A DNA stretch of 64,000 bases from Clarkia xantiana subsp. parviflora. Its lineage: Eukaryota; Streptophyta; Magnoliopsida; Myrtales; Onagraceae. Position numbers and translations under genes: made by a program. The notes under the pieces were generated by a model that was not told the DNA's origin, searched no databases, and saw only the letters and a list, made by a program, of their open reading frames with translations. Positions 34,201-46,213 of this stretch are shown here, piece after piece. Each line of letters begins with the position of its first letter. The stretch's first letter is position 1. Location of the stretch: contig JAPTYO010000007.1 of the NCBI GenBank assembly GCA_036873135.1, positions 16,908,763 to 16,972,762 of the forward strand, written 5' to 3'.

Positions 34201-35451
34201 TCATCCCTCTTTTTTCTCTTTCTGCACCTAATCAAACAAACAAACAAATATAACAATGATCAAGAAGTTGTCTAAATATCTGAAGATCTCTAAAGATTGG
34301 TTTCTTGATTAACAAGTAAATGCCAAAATCTTAAATTTCTTACAAAATTCACAACTTTTGGTCTTTTTAAGCAGATGAATGCAGTGTAACAAATATAACA
34401 ATGATCAAGAAGCTATCTATGTATCGGAAGCATTCTAAAGATTGGTTTCTTTATGAACAGGTAAATGCCAAAATATTAAATTTCTTACAAAATTCACAAC
34501 TTTGTCTTTTTAAGGAGATGAATGCAATGTACCTACCTTATTGCCGCCCGAAAACTTGCCAGATTGAGAAGCCATGGTTTGCATAACTTGGAAAAACGCT
34601 GTCTGACCGAATGCAGCCAAGTATTGCCAGTAATATATGAACAAATCCCAAAACCTCGCCTTCAATTCCATCAACTTTCTGTCAATATCTGTCTCGTGCT
34701 TCGCCACCACTGGACGCAGAAAACCCTCGTACACATAGCCCGTCCCCTGCAATATCAGTTACCTCAAGGTCAAGTAAAAAGCAGAACATTTTGTGTTTGG
34801 TATATATCCTCAATAAATGTTCTTCTTGATTACCTTTGTACTTGGATACCACAAGTAGACAACAAATGCTAGTTTCATTTCACTGTAAAATGGGAACCTG
34901 TCGAAGAATATTTGAATGTAAGCTATAGTGTCATTAGGCTAGTTTGGATGAAAATGGAAAAATTTATTCAATAACTAAATTACCATGAGAAGAATACGTC
35001 TGTAATTCTCTCTAGAACACCCACCATTGCCATAATGATCCTGCAGAAAATTGGTATATTATTATTATTATTTTTTTTTAATGTGAAATGATGGATGAAG
35101 AATGGGTTAAATGATACTGGAAGTTGATATTATCTTTTATAATATTTTGAAAGAGTATTGTTTGTATATCGTAATTTTGAGCTAACACTGAATATGAACG
35201 ACTGAGTGGTATAAAATCACACTCACCAATATTGGCACCAAAATCGAACTTCTACGATTTCAACTTGATTCTTTTCGACCGACTTGAAGCACTGATACGC
35301 AGGATATGCATACCCGAAAATCATCCTGCCAAACTCAGAAAATGAAGCGTTATTAGTTTCTCATCGATTTTATCAATAACTTCAATATATATGATTAATA
35401 GATTCGAGAAACATACAAGAAGAAGCGAATGATGAAGTCCGTGAAGAACAT
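34201..35451 (-). CDS. HVA22-like protein, gene B
   Basis: Second HVA22/TB2-DP1 gene, same strand as gene A and 3.5 kb from it. Exons 35451-35417, 35325-35227, 35040-34984, 34897-34834 have exactly the sizes of gene A (35, 99, 57, 64 nt) and the same phases. Sequence: MFFTDFIIRFFL, FGYAYPAYQCFKSVEKN, VRFWCQYW, IIMAMVGVLERITDVFFSW, FPFYSEMKLAFVVYLWYPST, then GTGYVYEGFLRPVVAKHE and the helix LMELKARFWDLF. Exon 5 starts at 34746. Its end has two readings: run on to a TAA at 34512-34510 (tail VGTLHSSP), or splice at AAG/GTAGGT (34537/34536) to a good acceptor after a TTTG tract (34228) and end VQKEKKEG with TGA at 34203-34201. Both give 163 residues. I favour the spliced form because donor and acceptor are strong. 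The tail is shorter than in gene A. The membrane-shaping role is inferred from family. Confidence 0.9.
34244..34533. repeat. 145-bp tandem duplication in HVA22 gene B
   Basis: Copies 34244-34388 and 34389-34533 both begin ACAAATATAACAATGATCAAG and end with GAGATGAATGCA or CAGATGAATGCA plus GTGTA or ATGTA. They differ by a modest number of changes. The pair fills nearly the whole of the proposed last intron (34536-34228). Confidence 0.9.
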
Positions 35452-36615
35452 CTTTCGTTCGATGTATTGAGGCCAAGGTCCCAGACCAGAAGTTTGAGAT
35501 GCTTCAAGCGTTGCACTAACAAAACATCAAAAGAAACCAGTGCAAATGTTGTGTGTTAAGGTTAGAATTTGTCACTGCAGAGACATGATATGGTGGGGGG
35601 AAAGGGAGATTTTGGAGGGAAAGAAAGGTTGAGAGTAGTCAAAACACCAACACAGAAAATACTCAAATTAGAAAGGTCAAAATTTGAAGGGTGGGGAAAG
35701 AGTTGACGAATTGGTATATAGATTGTGGAGGCTTATCTTATTGCCAATGGATGTTTAACGGTTATTATTATGGTACGTGAATGGAGAGAAGACGCGAGAA
35801 GAAGAGGACATTTCGGTTAAAAACGTTTGGATATGCCCTTTGGCTTTGGTAGTTTAAATCATCATTAGTTTCTATTTCTATGAGAAGTGATGATTCCACC
35901 ACTCTGATCTCCTACCTACATTTATATGTAAATTAATATATCTTATTAATTTGTATAAACTAATTTTATTTTAATAATTGTAAGTTCAACCAAAAACTGA
36001 TTGGAAAGCAATTAAGTTCGAAAATGACTACGCTAAAGACATATTGTTGAAATAATTTAAGGTTTACCTACCGGCCCATAGAAAAAGTTGAAATTGAAAT
36101 TCTTCAACCACATGCGGGTTATAAACCACCATCTTAATTTATTAGTTCCATCCATATCCCTGGCTGGATTTCTCTTCTCTCTGTTCTGGTCAACGTTATC
36201 GTTATGATCAAATAATAGAAAATGTGAACGGTCATTGTTGTTTGATTGACGATAAAATCGAATCCTGGATCGCGAACTGTGATGCGATTGAGGATAAAGA
36301 AAGAGAATTCTTGGTTCCGTTTTCCACCTTAACGAGAGAAAAAAGGATTGATCAAATTCTATTGAGTTTGACAGCAGCAGTCAATATATAGATTCCATTC
36401 TTAAAAAAAAAAAAAAAAAAAAAAAGTTACAGTGTGAGTTATTTTGATCCAGCAAAAAAGAAGATACATGAAAAAGTTACAATTTAAATATATTCTTTAA
36501 TTATATTAAATATTTTGTAACTATTATTTTCGTATTTTATATTATTTATACTTTATAGTTTACCTTATTGTATTCTCTATATGAATATATACATATGAAT
36601 ATATACTAAATTTTA

Positions 36616-36800
36616 TGGTATCAGAGCCCGAGTCAGGTTTAGGCCTGGTAGAGGGTCTTGAAATCAGTAAGCTTTTACGGTGATGGGAATGTTGAAGTAG
36701 ACATACTCCACCGTGAGTATGGAATACCTCACTGGTCGGTGTGTACAATTGGACACTATATAAGCATGTAGACTTCCTCCTCCTATCAATAATGATTTCA
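36616..36800 (+). repeat. LTR-retroelement remnant with tRNA-Met primer site
   Basis: ATGGTATCAGAGCCCGAG at 36616 matches the primer-binding site complementary to initiator tRNA-Met used by many plant Copia and TRIM elements. About 50 bp later an LTR-like stretch carries a TATA-like ACTATATAAGC (36756-36766). No coding sequence and no clear LTR pair, so perhaps a degenerate TRIM. Confidence 0.4.
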
Positions 36801-37279
36801 GAACGGAACCGCATATATAGTTGTTCTATGTTGACCCGTCAAGCTTGGCTTGACCTAACGAGGAATCTAACACAATTAAAAAGGATGAACATGTAATTAA
36901 AGTATAGGCCGTATCGATCGGGAAACATGCAGTGAATGAAGCTAACCAACTGGGACTTTTGGAGGATGTCATAAGGTTACACAGAGTACAACCTTAATTA
37001 ATCAAGAGACGACAATCCATGCACGTATTGATCAATGGCTGGATCAATAGGAAGTTTGCGATTACCTTGTTTGACAAAGAGCCATGCATATTGACATTTT
37101 TCATTCAGTATATACATTATTAAACGCAGCCAAGTTGATCGGTATACAATTGCATTGGCACGAACTGAAATGTCACAGTTGACAGCTGAATAGTTCAAAA
37201 ATGAAGTTGTCAACTTTGTTCAGCTTGAAAGAAAGAGAGACAAGCCGATGAAACGACGACACTGGATGGTATCCTAAAC

Positions 37280-37315
<36 letters not shown>
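37280..37315. repeat. (CAT)n microsatellite
   Basis: About twelve perfect CAT units. Confidence 0.95.
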
Positions 37316-37547
37316 ACGACGATACTGGAATATTTATAGAAGCGGTGAGTCAACTCAAGAGCCATGATCTTCATAGAAATTGAGGTTTATTTTCGACTTC
37401 CTCTGTAGGTCGATCTAGACATGCATGAACTCTGCCTTGATTTCCATCGCTAATCAGATGTATATATCCATTTTCATCCATCAACTCGTAAATTATCAAT
37501 AATATATTCTGGGGGCAGATCCAATTACATGTCAAGTGGATTTATCA

Positions 37548-37590
<43 letters not shown>
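37548..37590. repeat. (AAT)n microsatellite
   Basis: About fourteen perfect AAT units. Confidence 0.95.
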
Positions 37591-39447
37591 TAATTCTATT
37601 CATTCCTTTCTCATTATATTCATACACCGCCGGCCTTTTACCAAAACAAAAAGCCAGCGACGGAACTTTCCTGGCTGATTCTGGAAATTCATTATTTTGT
37701 TCTTCTCCCACTTGTCTTTGGTGTAATAATATAATATTTATAAATAATACGATGAGATTTATATATATATTAAGTAGATAGATGGACGAACATAAATGCT
37801 AGTATTATTAGAGGATCGATTCATAATTCATGTGCATGTTGTTTTGCCGTTGATGTTATTGTTTATGGTTAACTTGGAATGACAGCTCTGCAATCTTCCG
37901 ATCCACGTGCACCTATATCTTCTTTGACTCTGCAACACAGATGTAGCAAAGGGATTTTGTTTTTTATTATTGGATTAATTTTGCATGAACGAATTTATAT
38001 TATAATACTAAAAAATCTTTTATGAAAAGAGATAAAAATACATTTTATGAGCCTCATTTAACTATTGGTTGTGATATTTAGGAGTGTCACTTTGAATTAT
38101 TATTATTTGGATTATTAATTATTTAAAGTGTAACTTATGATCAATATATATGTCATAATAACTTGTCAACTCGTGGTCATGTCAGACTTAGTCTAGAAGA
38201 TCATATCTCAAACAAACATGGCTTTGCGCCTGGGCAAATTTATAGCCCACTATGATTGGTTAAAATTTTAAATCAATCATGATTCAATTAGTTGAGTTAG
38301 GGGCTCACATTAATCCAGACTCATGCTAGATATGGTTTACAAGACCGTGTGACTATAACATGGCTTCAGCCAGGAAAAACCTCTAGCTAGGTGAATCGAT
38401 TCACAGCTAACTAATAAGTTGCACTTCAGATAATTGATACTAAAAAAAACAAGACTCCTAAAAGTCACAATGTGATAATTAAAGTTTCTAAAATGTTGAT
38501 TTTGCTTATGAAAAAGAATGACAATTGGTGAAAAAAAATATACTTCTTTTATATAAATTTAAATTATAATGACACATATAACTATAAGTAATAAATTTTA
38601 TTTACATTTTAAGTCTAAGTTAATAAATTGTAAGTCTTTTATTTTATCAATGTAAGACTAAGATGCTAGTTACTCTACTATACTATATATTTATAAACTA
38701 ACAATATATATATATAGTAAGTTATAAGTTGAACCATTTAACTTGCTCTCTCTTGTCTAATTAATGGATTAAACGATCAAATAAGGGTCTAAACAAATTA
38801 AAGAATCGCTTCTTTTTTAAAGGAATTAGTTAGTAGTAAAGATTATAGATCCATATTTATACTTTTATGTTCATTTATGAGTATGTATATTATACTTTTG
38901 AAAAACCATATATACACACTTACCCGTCAATGTAGCACCTCATGTAGTCTAGTATAAATCGAAATGTCGACCTAATTGATTTCTCAATATTTTACTTTAT
39001 TTATTATATTTATGTATCTACATTTTTTTTTTGGTAAAGTGTATCTACATTCTACCCATATACAAGAATATATTTATTTATAAATTTAAGAAATATGAGA
39101 CATTTCATGACTCATTATGCCATATGTCCTCCCATACATAATGGTATCTCCAATATAGCTAACTTTACTGAAAATTGAAATAGCAACCCTCTCACTACTA
39201 AATTAATTTATTTTTCTGTTAACAACGATATAAATTTTTAAATGTCATGACAAATGACGAAGCAAGTGCAATAAAATCGCACCATATTCGACCAAGCTGG
39301 ATGATAAAATAAATAAAAACCGTTAATATATGTGGCATGCAAGTGGACCCACTCGATGGCTCACATGCAGAATTTATAGCTTCCTTCCATACAAGTCAAT
39401 TTTGTCATTCATTCATATATCCATTTCCTAGCTTCCCACTTCCCAAA

Positions 39448-39472
39448 CTCTCTCTCTCTCTCTCTCTCTCTG
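39448..39472 (+). repeat. (CT)n tract in OVATE gene leader
   Basis: A run of CT dinucleotides 14 bp upstream of the start codon, in the expected 5' untranslated region. Such CT tracts are common near plant transcript starts and can affect expression; that role is not shown here. Confidence 0.9.
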
Positions 39473-39485
39473 TAACACTCTCACA

Positions 39486-40082
39486 ATGTCGTCCACTCAC
39501 AACAAGAAGAAGCTCCACCTGAACTCAACTTCAGTCGACTTAGGCTGCAGCTGCAGAAGAACCACCACCAAGCTCTTCCGTTTCTTTAACCCCAAATCCT
39601 CCGCCGCCACCACCAGAGCCGCCGCCTCCTCCTCCTCCTTCCGCAAGCAAATCCTCCCCTCCACCACCACCACCTCTTCCTCCGACGACCCCTCCCCCTA
39701 CTACTCCTCCCTCCAGTACCTCCTCGACGCCGAGTCCGCCTTCAAGACCGCCGCCAAGCCCGTCAAGGGCTTCGGCCGCATCGACGGCGAGGGCGTCGCC
39801 GTCGAGAAAGACTCCGACGACCCGTACTTGGACTTCCGGCACTCCATGCTCCAGATGATCCTCGAGAACGGAATCTACTCCAAGGAAGACATGCGTGAGC
39901 TCCTCAACTGCTTCCTCCAGCTCAACTCGCCGTACTACCACGGCGTCATCGTCCGCGCCTTCACCGAGATCTGGAACGGCGTCTTCTCCGCCAAGTCTCC
40001 GGCGGCGGTTCACAACAGTAATTACTACTCCTCTCCTGGTGGCTTCCGCTTTGGCTACTACAACTCCTCGTGGGAGTGCTAA
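39486..40082 (+). CDS. OVATE family protein (OFP), 198 aa
   Basis: Plant-specific nuclear co-repressor that acts with TALE homeodomain and other partners to restrict organ growth. The intronless GC-rich frame carries the OVATE domain at about 109-168: DPYLDFRHSMLQMILENG, then LLNCFLQLNSPYYHGVIVRAF and EIW. A basic patch near the N-terminus (CSCRRTTTKLFRFF, 21-34) is the type of DNA-binding or nuclear-import motif seen in this family. The middle is Ser/Thr-rich (48-75). The short length and single C-terminal domain fit the OFP6/OFP8-like subgroup. Start: first ATG after the CT tract. The antisense Gly-rich frame across it is a composition artefact. A second, unlike OFP lies 13 kb away on the opposite strand. 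A hairpin repeat begins 55 bp after the stop. Confidence 0.95.
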   Translation: MSSTHNKKKLHLNSTSVDLGCSCRRTTTKLFRFFNPKSSAATTRAAASSSSFRKQILPSTTTTSSSDDPSPYYSSLQYLLDAESAFKTAAKPVKGFGRIDGEGVAVEKDSDDPYLDFRHSMLQMILENGIYSKEDMRELLNCFLQLNSPYYHGVIVRAFTEIWNGVFSAKSPAAVHNSNYYSSPGGFRFGYYNSSWEC

Positions 40083-40137
40083 TTAATTAAGTGTATTTGT
40101 GTCTATCTCTAGTTCTAGTCTAGCTATAAACATCTTT

Positions 40138-40246
40138 TGTCAAATTTGGTACGTCAGAATGGAAATGTTAAAAAATAAAAGTGTTTATCTTAATTAACTG
40201 CATTAAGAAGAAGTTACATTTCCATTCTAGCGTACCAAACTTGACA
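40138..40246. repeat. Hairpin-forming inverted repeat after OVATE gene
   Basis: Arms 40138-40168 and 40216-40246 (31 bp each, about 28 pairing) with a 47-nt loop. Left arm TGTCAAATTTGGTACG..., right arm ...CGTACCAAACTTGACA. It lies in the likely 3' untranslated region. No target duplication is evident. It could be a tiny MITE or a structured RNA element. Confidence 0.8.
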
Positions 40247-41372
40247 TTAGAGGAACTAATTAATTTGCATGTATGTTGTGTTTCTACTTTCTAGTGTATG
40301 TGTCTCATGCTACAACGTTAATTAATCGACGTGTCAAATCTTTGTTTTGTGTTTGTGTGATTGTCGTAGAAGATATGTATTTGGTAAGCTGGGGTCATTG
40401 AGTCAGTGGGAATGATGAAATTTGAACTTTAGCACCACTCTCCTTATTTGTTTTTTCTTTTGTCTCCTCGTGACCTAATCCATGTCTTATTCATGATTAT
40501 ACACATACACTGAGGTACATTCACAGGGAAAGACAATGTGGAGTTATTCTATTCTATTATACAATATTATAATAATTCATTATTCACCATAAAAAATGAT
40601 GTACTAATTCAGTACAATTTACTGCAAAAAAAATAAATAAATAAATAAACATATAATATATATAAGACTATATAAGACTATAAGAATAAATGGATTTGGA
40701 TCTGCGTCAATTTCAAAATTTGCTATGTATAATGTAATAAATATATAAGAGTTATATTACACAAGTTTTTGTTTTTTTTTAGTCATCCAATTTAACAACG
40801 TTAGGCACAACAATAACACTATAAGCAATTTAGTGAACTGGAAGAGAATTGAACCTATTTGTTAAGGAATCAATGAAAATCTTAACAAGAGATTGACGTT
40901 AAAAAAAGTCTCATATGAGGAAAGTCTTAATATTTTGCAATAAAATTTTCTTTAAAATTTTATAAACTTTTGAAAATTTTATAAATTTGAAGTGATTGAA
41001 TTCCTTGAAAATTCCATTCACAAATTGCTAATTTTCTTATAGGGTATAGAGTATCACAAATCTAAGATCTCCAAATACCGTATCAATTAGACTACTTCAT
41101 AACAACAGTATATCTCTCATATAATATTATATTGGATGGAGACGTTTATTCAGTTTTTTTTAAAAGAATATTCATCTTTATATGTTCTTTAATTTTCCCT
41201 TTATTTATTTCGTCCTATATACTTTTTCAAATACAATTGGACGGAGTGTACGTAGTACTAGTATCATCATGTATCACTATCAATCAACAGTGACACATAA
41301 CAGTAGCAGTGACGGTAACTGGCAAATAGGCTGAAACCAAACGGTCCTAACTCCTACTCTACTTCTAGCTCA
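40247..41372. other. Intergenic AT-rich DNA
   Basis: No gene or element recognised apart from simple AT-rich runs. Confidence 0.6.
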
Positions 41373-41376
41373 TTAA

Positions 41377-42183
41377 GGGGCGTTTAGATGGACGTAATGT
41401 GAAATTACTTGAAATGTGAAAGTACAGATAATGTGAACTGTAATGTGAAATTACTTGAAATGATAGATAACAGTTTTTGGTTGTGCTGTAATATGGAGTG
41501 TAATGTTAGATTACGGTGTTTGGTATGTATTGTAATGTGCATTGTAATGTGACTTTATTATTATTATATTAATTTATAGATAGTAAATTATATCTTAATA
41601 TGATAAGATTTAAAAAAGAAAATATATTTTGACAGCAACTAACTTCTTAAAGTTTATGTTTTATGGTTAATATTATAGTCATTTATGAATTTTAAAAACA
41701 AAATATGAATACTCAATATGCACAACTATTAAAATTCTAATATTTAAAACATTATATATAGCTTTATAAGATAATTTTTTTATAAAAAATGCATTGAGAA
41801 GAATTTACTCATTTTATACGAACATCATGTGCATTATTATTTATTATAATAATGAGTTATGAAGTAGATACAAATAAAAAACTACTAATAATAACAAAAT
41901 TATTATCATAATAAGTTATAATGATAATACAAAGTATTTTATCTATTTAATAAATATTAATAAAATAATAACACTTTGTAATGTTGGACGCAATCTCACA
42001 TTATATCCGTTTTTTGATATCTCACATTACGTTGAATGAAATTTGAACGTAATCGGAGATTATAATTGACATTACATTACAATGCACACATTACGTCGTT
42101 TGACAAACTAAACAACATAATGTTGATATAATATGAGACATAATGTAAAAGTACATCCCACATTATATATATCCAAACACCCC
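41377..42183. mobile_element. Nonautonomous DNA transposon, 807 bp
   Basis: Left end GGGGCGTTTAGATGG and right end ATCCAAACACCCC are inverse apart from two or three changes. Both subterminal regions contain many GTAATGTGA or TCACATTAC motifs. It is flanked by TTAA on both sides (41373-41376 and 42184-42187). A TTA/TAA target and a GGGG(C/T)GTTT end suit PIF/Harbinger; an exact TTAA duplication would suit piggyBac. No transposase frame. Confidence 0.8.
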
Positions 42184-42187
42184 TTAA

Positions 42188-42639
42188 GAGTCGAGAGTTG
42201 CGATTAAAAAAATAGTTGCGATCGATGCAGTCATAATTCTGGTCAGTTTTTTGCTTACTTTATTTTTTATAAAAGAAAGATGAATAACCCCACCCAACCG
42301 AGCTAGCTAGATAGGTGAGAAAAGATAGGCATCGGGATTTGTATTTTGATTCGGATTTAATCACAGTAATATAAATTATAAAGTACAGGAAAAAATAAAA
42401 GGGACAGTTGGGTCGTTTAATGCGTCGTTTAATGCAATGGTTAATTAATGTTTGTGTATGGAGCCTTTCAAATATATTTTTTGGGTTATATGTTTGTGTC
42501 TCTGCTACATTTTCCAAGGCTGCTATAATAACAACATGGTCATGTCTCATTTAACCCTCCCAGCGTCAACACTGTTGGGCCAAACAAAGGAAAGTCGCTA
42601 ACACTTGCAGCTCACCTCCTTGCCTTCTCTTAAGAGAAG
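42188..42639. other. Spacer, nothing recognised
   Basis: No supported gene; a 96-codon minus-strand frame (42550-42260) has a hydrophobic, low-complexity composition and no recognised domain. Confidence 0.5.
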
Positions 42640-42870
42640 GCTATGATGTAAATTACAAATATTATAAATTATGTAAAATAATATTAAATTGTAATGTTTG
42701 ATTTGTCATAATATAAAGTATAATATTAAATTACACTATTTGATATATGTTGTGAATAGTAATGTATATCGTAATAAGTATTATTGTTATTATATTAATT
42801 TGTTTAAGGTTATATTATATATTAAAATAATAAAATTTAAAAGAATATATATTTTGATCGGTCCTCTATT
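42640..42870. repeat. Diverged fragment related to the 807-bp element
   Basis: Shares the order GTAATGTxxATTGTAAT, TTATTATTATATTAATTT and AAAGAATATATATTTTGA with the interior at 41530-41640. Ends are not preserved. Confidence 0.5.
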
Positions 42871-42919
42871 TTTCATTTTTTTCAGTTTAGTACTCCATTT
42901 ATATTAATAATTTACAAAT

Positions 42920-43450
42920 AAATTATTAAACAATTTCATCGGACCCTAAGTCCAGTTAACCTAACAAAGGTCTAACCAATGGCTGGATCAGATCCTGATA
43001 GGGTCGCCCATATCCCCTAACTAGAGTGTGAACCATCCATGAGTCGGACATTGAATGTGTCAATTCTTGACCTAGGGTATGATTGGATCCGATAAGAGTC
43101 TAGGTCAAAATTGACCCATGCAGGGTCCAACCCATGGCTTGGTAAGACCTTGGATAGGGTCTCCGAACCTGGGCGACCCTATTCAGTGTCTGACAGAGCC
43201 ATGGGTCAGAAACTGGCTAGGTCAATTGGACTAGAGTCCTATTGAAATTATTTATGGACTAATTTTTAAACTAGAAAAAATATTGAGGACTAAACTGGAA
43301 AAAAAGTGAACTGGTCACATGTAATTTTTGTGCTATTTAACGGTCAAACTAAGAGTCAGCTATTAGATGCACCAAAAGTTTAGAAACTGCAAATGTATTG
43401 CACTAAAAATCTACAAAAACAATTTTGCACCAAAATCCAATTTTTATTGT
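42920..43450. repeat. Old copy of the foldback MULE family
   Basis: Has the layout of 60903-61572: a CTAGGTCAATTG centre rich in GACC and GGTC, then GGACTAAACTGxAAAAA, TGGTCACATG, TATTTAACGGTC. Strongly diverged, with no readable terminal repeats. Confidence 0.5.
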
Positions 43451-44394
43451 ACCAAAATAATCTTTAAACATTTTTATATACTGCAGAACTAACTCATATT
43501 TTCAATTTAACGTGAGAAGCCATTGCACACGCTATCCATATATGAGTGATTTCTTGCAATAGATAACTTGTCAGTCCAGACTAGTTACATTTAATCTTTA
43601 CTATAGGGGCCGAAGCGAGTTTTTTTTTCAGATTTTGAGTCTTGTGATAGATTTGCAATTAAAATATGCAATAATCTCTTTCACATGTAGAAAATTTCAT
43701 TAGACATGTTAGGGAAGTATATGTCCTTTTCTCTCTATGAAGTCTGCAGAAATCATTTATAGCAAGTTATGGTGGAGAGAGACGTTTGTTTCATCATTAG
43801 AGTTCTGAGAAGGAAGGAGACTATTCAAGCTATGCTTCAGGTTGTATATAATTGGACTGCAGAAGCTATGTATTCATATTTCATAGGGTTAGGTTACTTA
43901 TATCTATGCAGTGGTGACACTGATAGCTGTCTGTATTTTGCTTTCAGAGAGATATATATATAATTATTGTAATTTCATTAAAATGACACTGCAAATTAGA
44001 AAGATTTTTACAGTGGTAGCAATCATAACTACTGATATCCTCTTCTTCTGCTGCATAAAAAGGTGCATAACCAAAAGCAAATATTTTCCTTTTCAGCCAA
44101 ACATATATAGGTTTGTGTGATTTATTGAAACAATGCACCCTCAGCTTTCGGTTTGAAATAACTTGCACCCTAAACTTATACTGGTTGCACTTTTGTGGCT
44201 CTCCACTAGAGCTGTCAATTTCTATCACGACACAATAGTACAATACAAATATGTACGGAAAAAACAATTTTCGTGTTTGAATTAGATGGAACGATAGCAC
44301 AAATACGATAACACGACAGTATTTCTATGTCGTGTTGTGTTAAAGTCTCAAAACACGCACCACATGATACCTACTTACAAATACAATAGGTTTT

Positions 44395-44730
44395 TTGGTG
44401 CAATAACATTTTATTTTATATTTTTGGTGCAATACATTTGCAACTTTACACTTTTTATGCAACCGTTAATTGACCGTTAAATAGTCACGTGACTTGTACA
44501 TGACTAACCCAATTTTTTATTTTGTTCAGTTTAGTCATCAAGTTTATTGCAATAACTTTTAGCTTTTACAATTGAGTCTTTAAATATTTTTATCCGCACC
44601 CTAAGGCTAAATTAACCTAGCCACATGGTCCGACCTATGACTAGGTCGAACCATATCTAAGTCCCTGAACTGGACGACCCTAAACATAATCCGACCCAGA
44701 CATGGTTGCCGACCCAACCATGTCTACTGA
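44395..44730. repeat. Old half-copy of the foldback MULE family
   Basis: Left-arm order as in 60903 onward: TTTGGTGCAAT, ACCGTTAAATAGTCACGTGAC, ATTTTGTTCAGTTTAGTC, then CTAGGTCGAACC. Diverged and without a second arm. Confidence 0.5.
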
Positions 44731-46205
44731 GAGATATAATACCAAGTCTTTCATTTTCCTTTTGAAATTAACAGAGGAAAAAAAGCCTCAAGAGAGTAAA
44801 GTAAGCAAATGTACCATAAGTTCAATTATAATGGTCTAAAACAAAGTATACTTAAGTTTAGTGTTCAATATGGCATGTAGACTATAGTTGAGGCTATAAC
44901 ATGAATTCTCCCTAATCTGGATATATTTTGGTAAATGGTATGTCTTTCTGTAAAAGTAAAACCAATATGAATGTGTGTGTTTGACCGTTCCTCAAATACG
45001 TAAAGTTATTCCTTTCTCGCTTTTTTTTTTTGTTTGACCAATTAATTTTACAGAAAGTTCTTAAGAAAAAGATTACATTAAAAAGAGATTAGTGCATTCT
45101 TTAATAATTAAATGTTATGGAAAGTTGGCTCTGCTTCTCTTTATTGGTTTGTATAGTTTAAAGGTTATTATTTCTAATTGACATCACCAATTTCTATCTA
45201 GCTACTATATTCAGTACCCCTAGCCTTTTAAAATACTGGCTTCTGGTTTTTATTAAATATAAAGAAAAATATTACAACACATGAAACATGGAATATAACA
45301 ATAGAAAAATTCTCAATAGTTCGGTCAATCTAGCTATAACTAATCCATATTATTCTTTCATGTTTAGAGTCTAAACTAACCGCAAAACAAACTTTAATAT
45401 ATAATTAATATCAAGTAAATGATACATATTATTTTTTCGACCATTTTAAAAATCACAACTCAACTTGTTTTAATAGTTTACACACACTAATATCTCATGT
45501 AAGTCTCTAGTATAATATATGTATATGGAATAATTAATAGGGAATGTTACCTTTTTAGTGTTTTAATGGATAATTGATTTTTTAGTGTTCAATTTTTTTT
45601 ATTTACTTTTACGTGTTTTTACTATCATAAGATTGATTACTCAACGGTAAATCACTCGATTCACCTAGTTAGAGGGTTCGCTTAACTCACGTTCATGCTA
45701 CACATAATCATCTATTTGGAAGACTATGTGTAGCCTCTGCTGAGCATTCCCCCGAGTCTTCTCCAAAGTCTGTTCTAGCTTCGTCGGATTCCCTTTCCTT
45801 TCGTGATTGGATTGTGTAATCACTCCCACCATGCTGGGTATCTTTGTGCTTGCTGTGATAGAAAGCGTCTTCTTGTAGCACGATTTTAGGTCAAGGCGTA
45901 TGTCATCTAACTGGCTCAATTAAGTTATTATATTGATATATAGTTTTGTTCAGTTAACTGAATTACGAGACTCGACTTGGCTCGAGCACATGCTAGATAT
46001 AATCTTCCATACTTGATGAATATGTCTAATATGGGTTCGAATCAATATTACACTTTAACTTAGGTGAATTAAATCATGTATAATTGAATGTCAAATAGTT
46101 GAAACACTTCAAAATACAAAAACTGCGGTACTAAAAAATTAATAGTCGATGATGAATGAGGTATTAAAAATGTAATTTTCTTAAATATACGATTGATGTA
46201 TATTA
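44731..46205. other. Intergenic DNA
   Basis: No gene recognised. A 73-codon minus-strand frame (45919-45698) is hydrophilic and unfamiliar. Confidence 0.5.
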
Positions 46206-46213
46206 ATAAGAAG

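Larger units (their letters stand above)
35452..39447. other. Intergenic region, 4 kb
   Basis: No gene recognised. It starts with the probable leader of HVA22 gene B. Contents: an A run (36403-36424), a primer-binding-site-like sequence with LTR-like flank near 36616, and two trinucleotide repeats. The rest is AT-rich. Confidence 0.6.

Noticed and set aside
39540..40013. Glycine-rich 157-codon minus-strand frame
   Set aside because: It is the antisense of the OVATE coding sequence; codon bias of that gene removes stops on the other strand.
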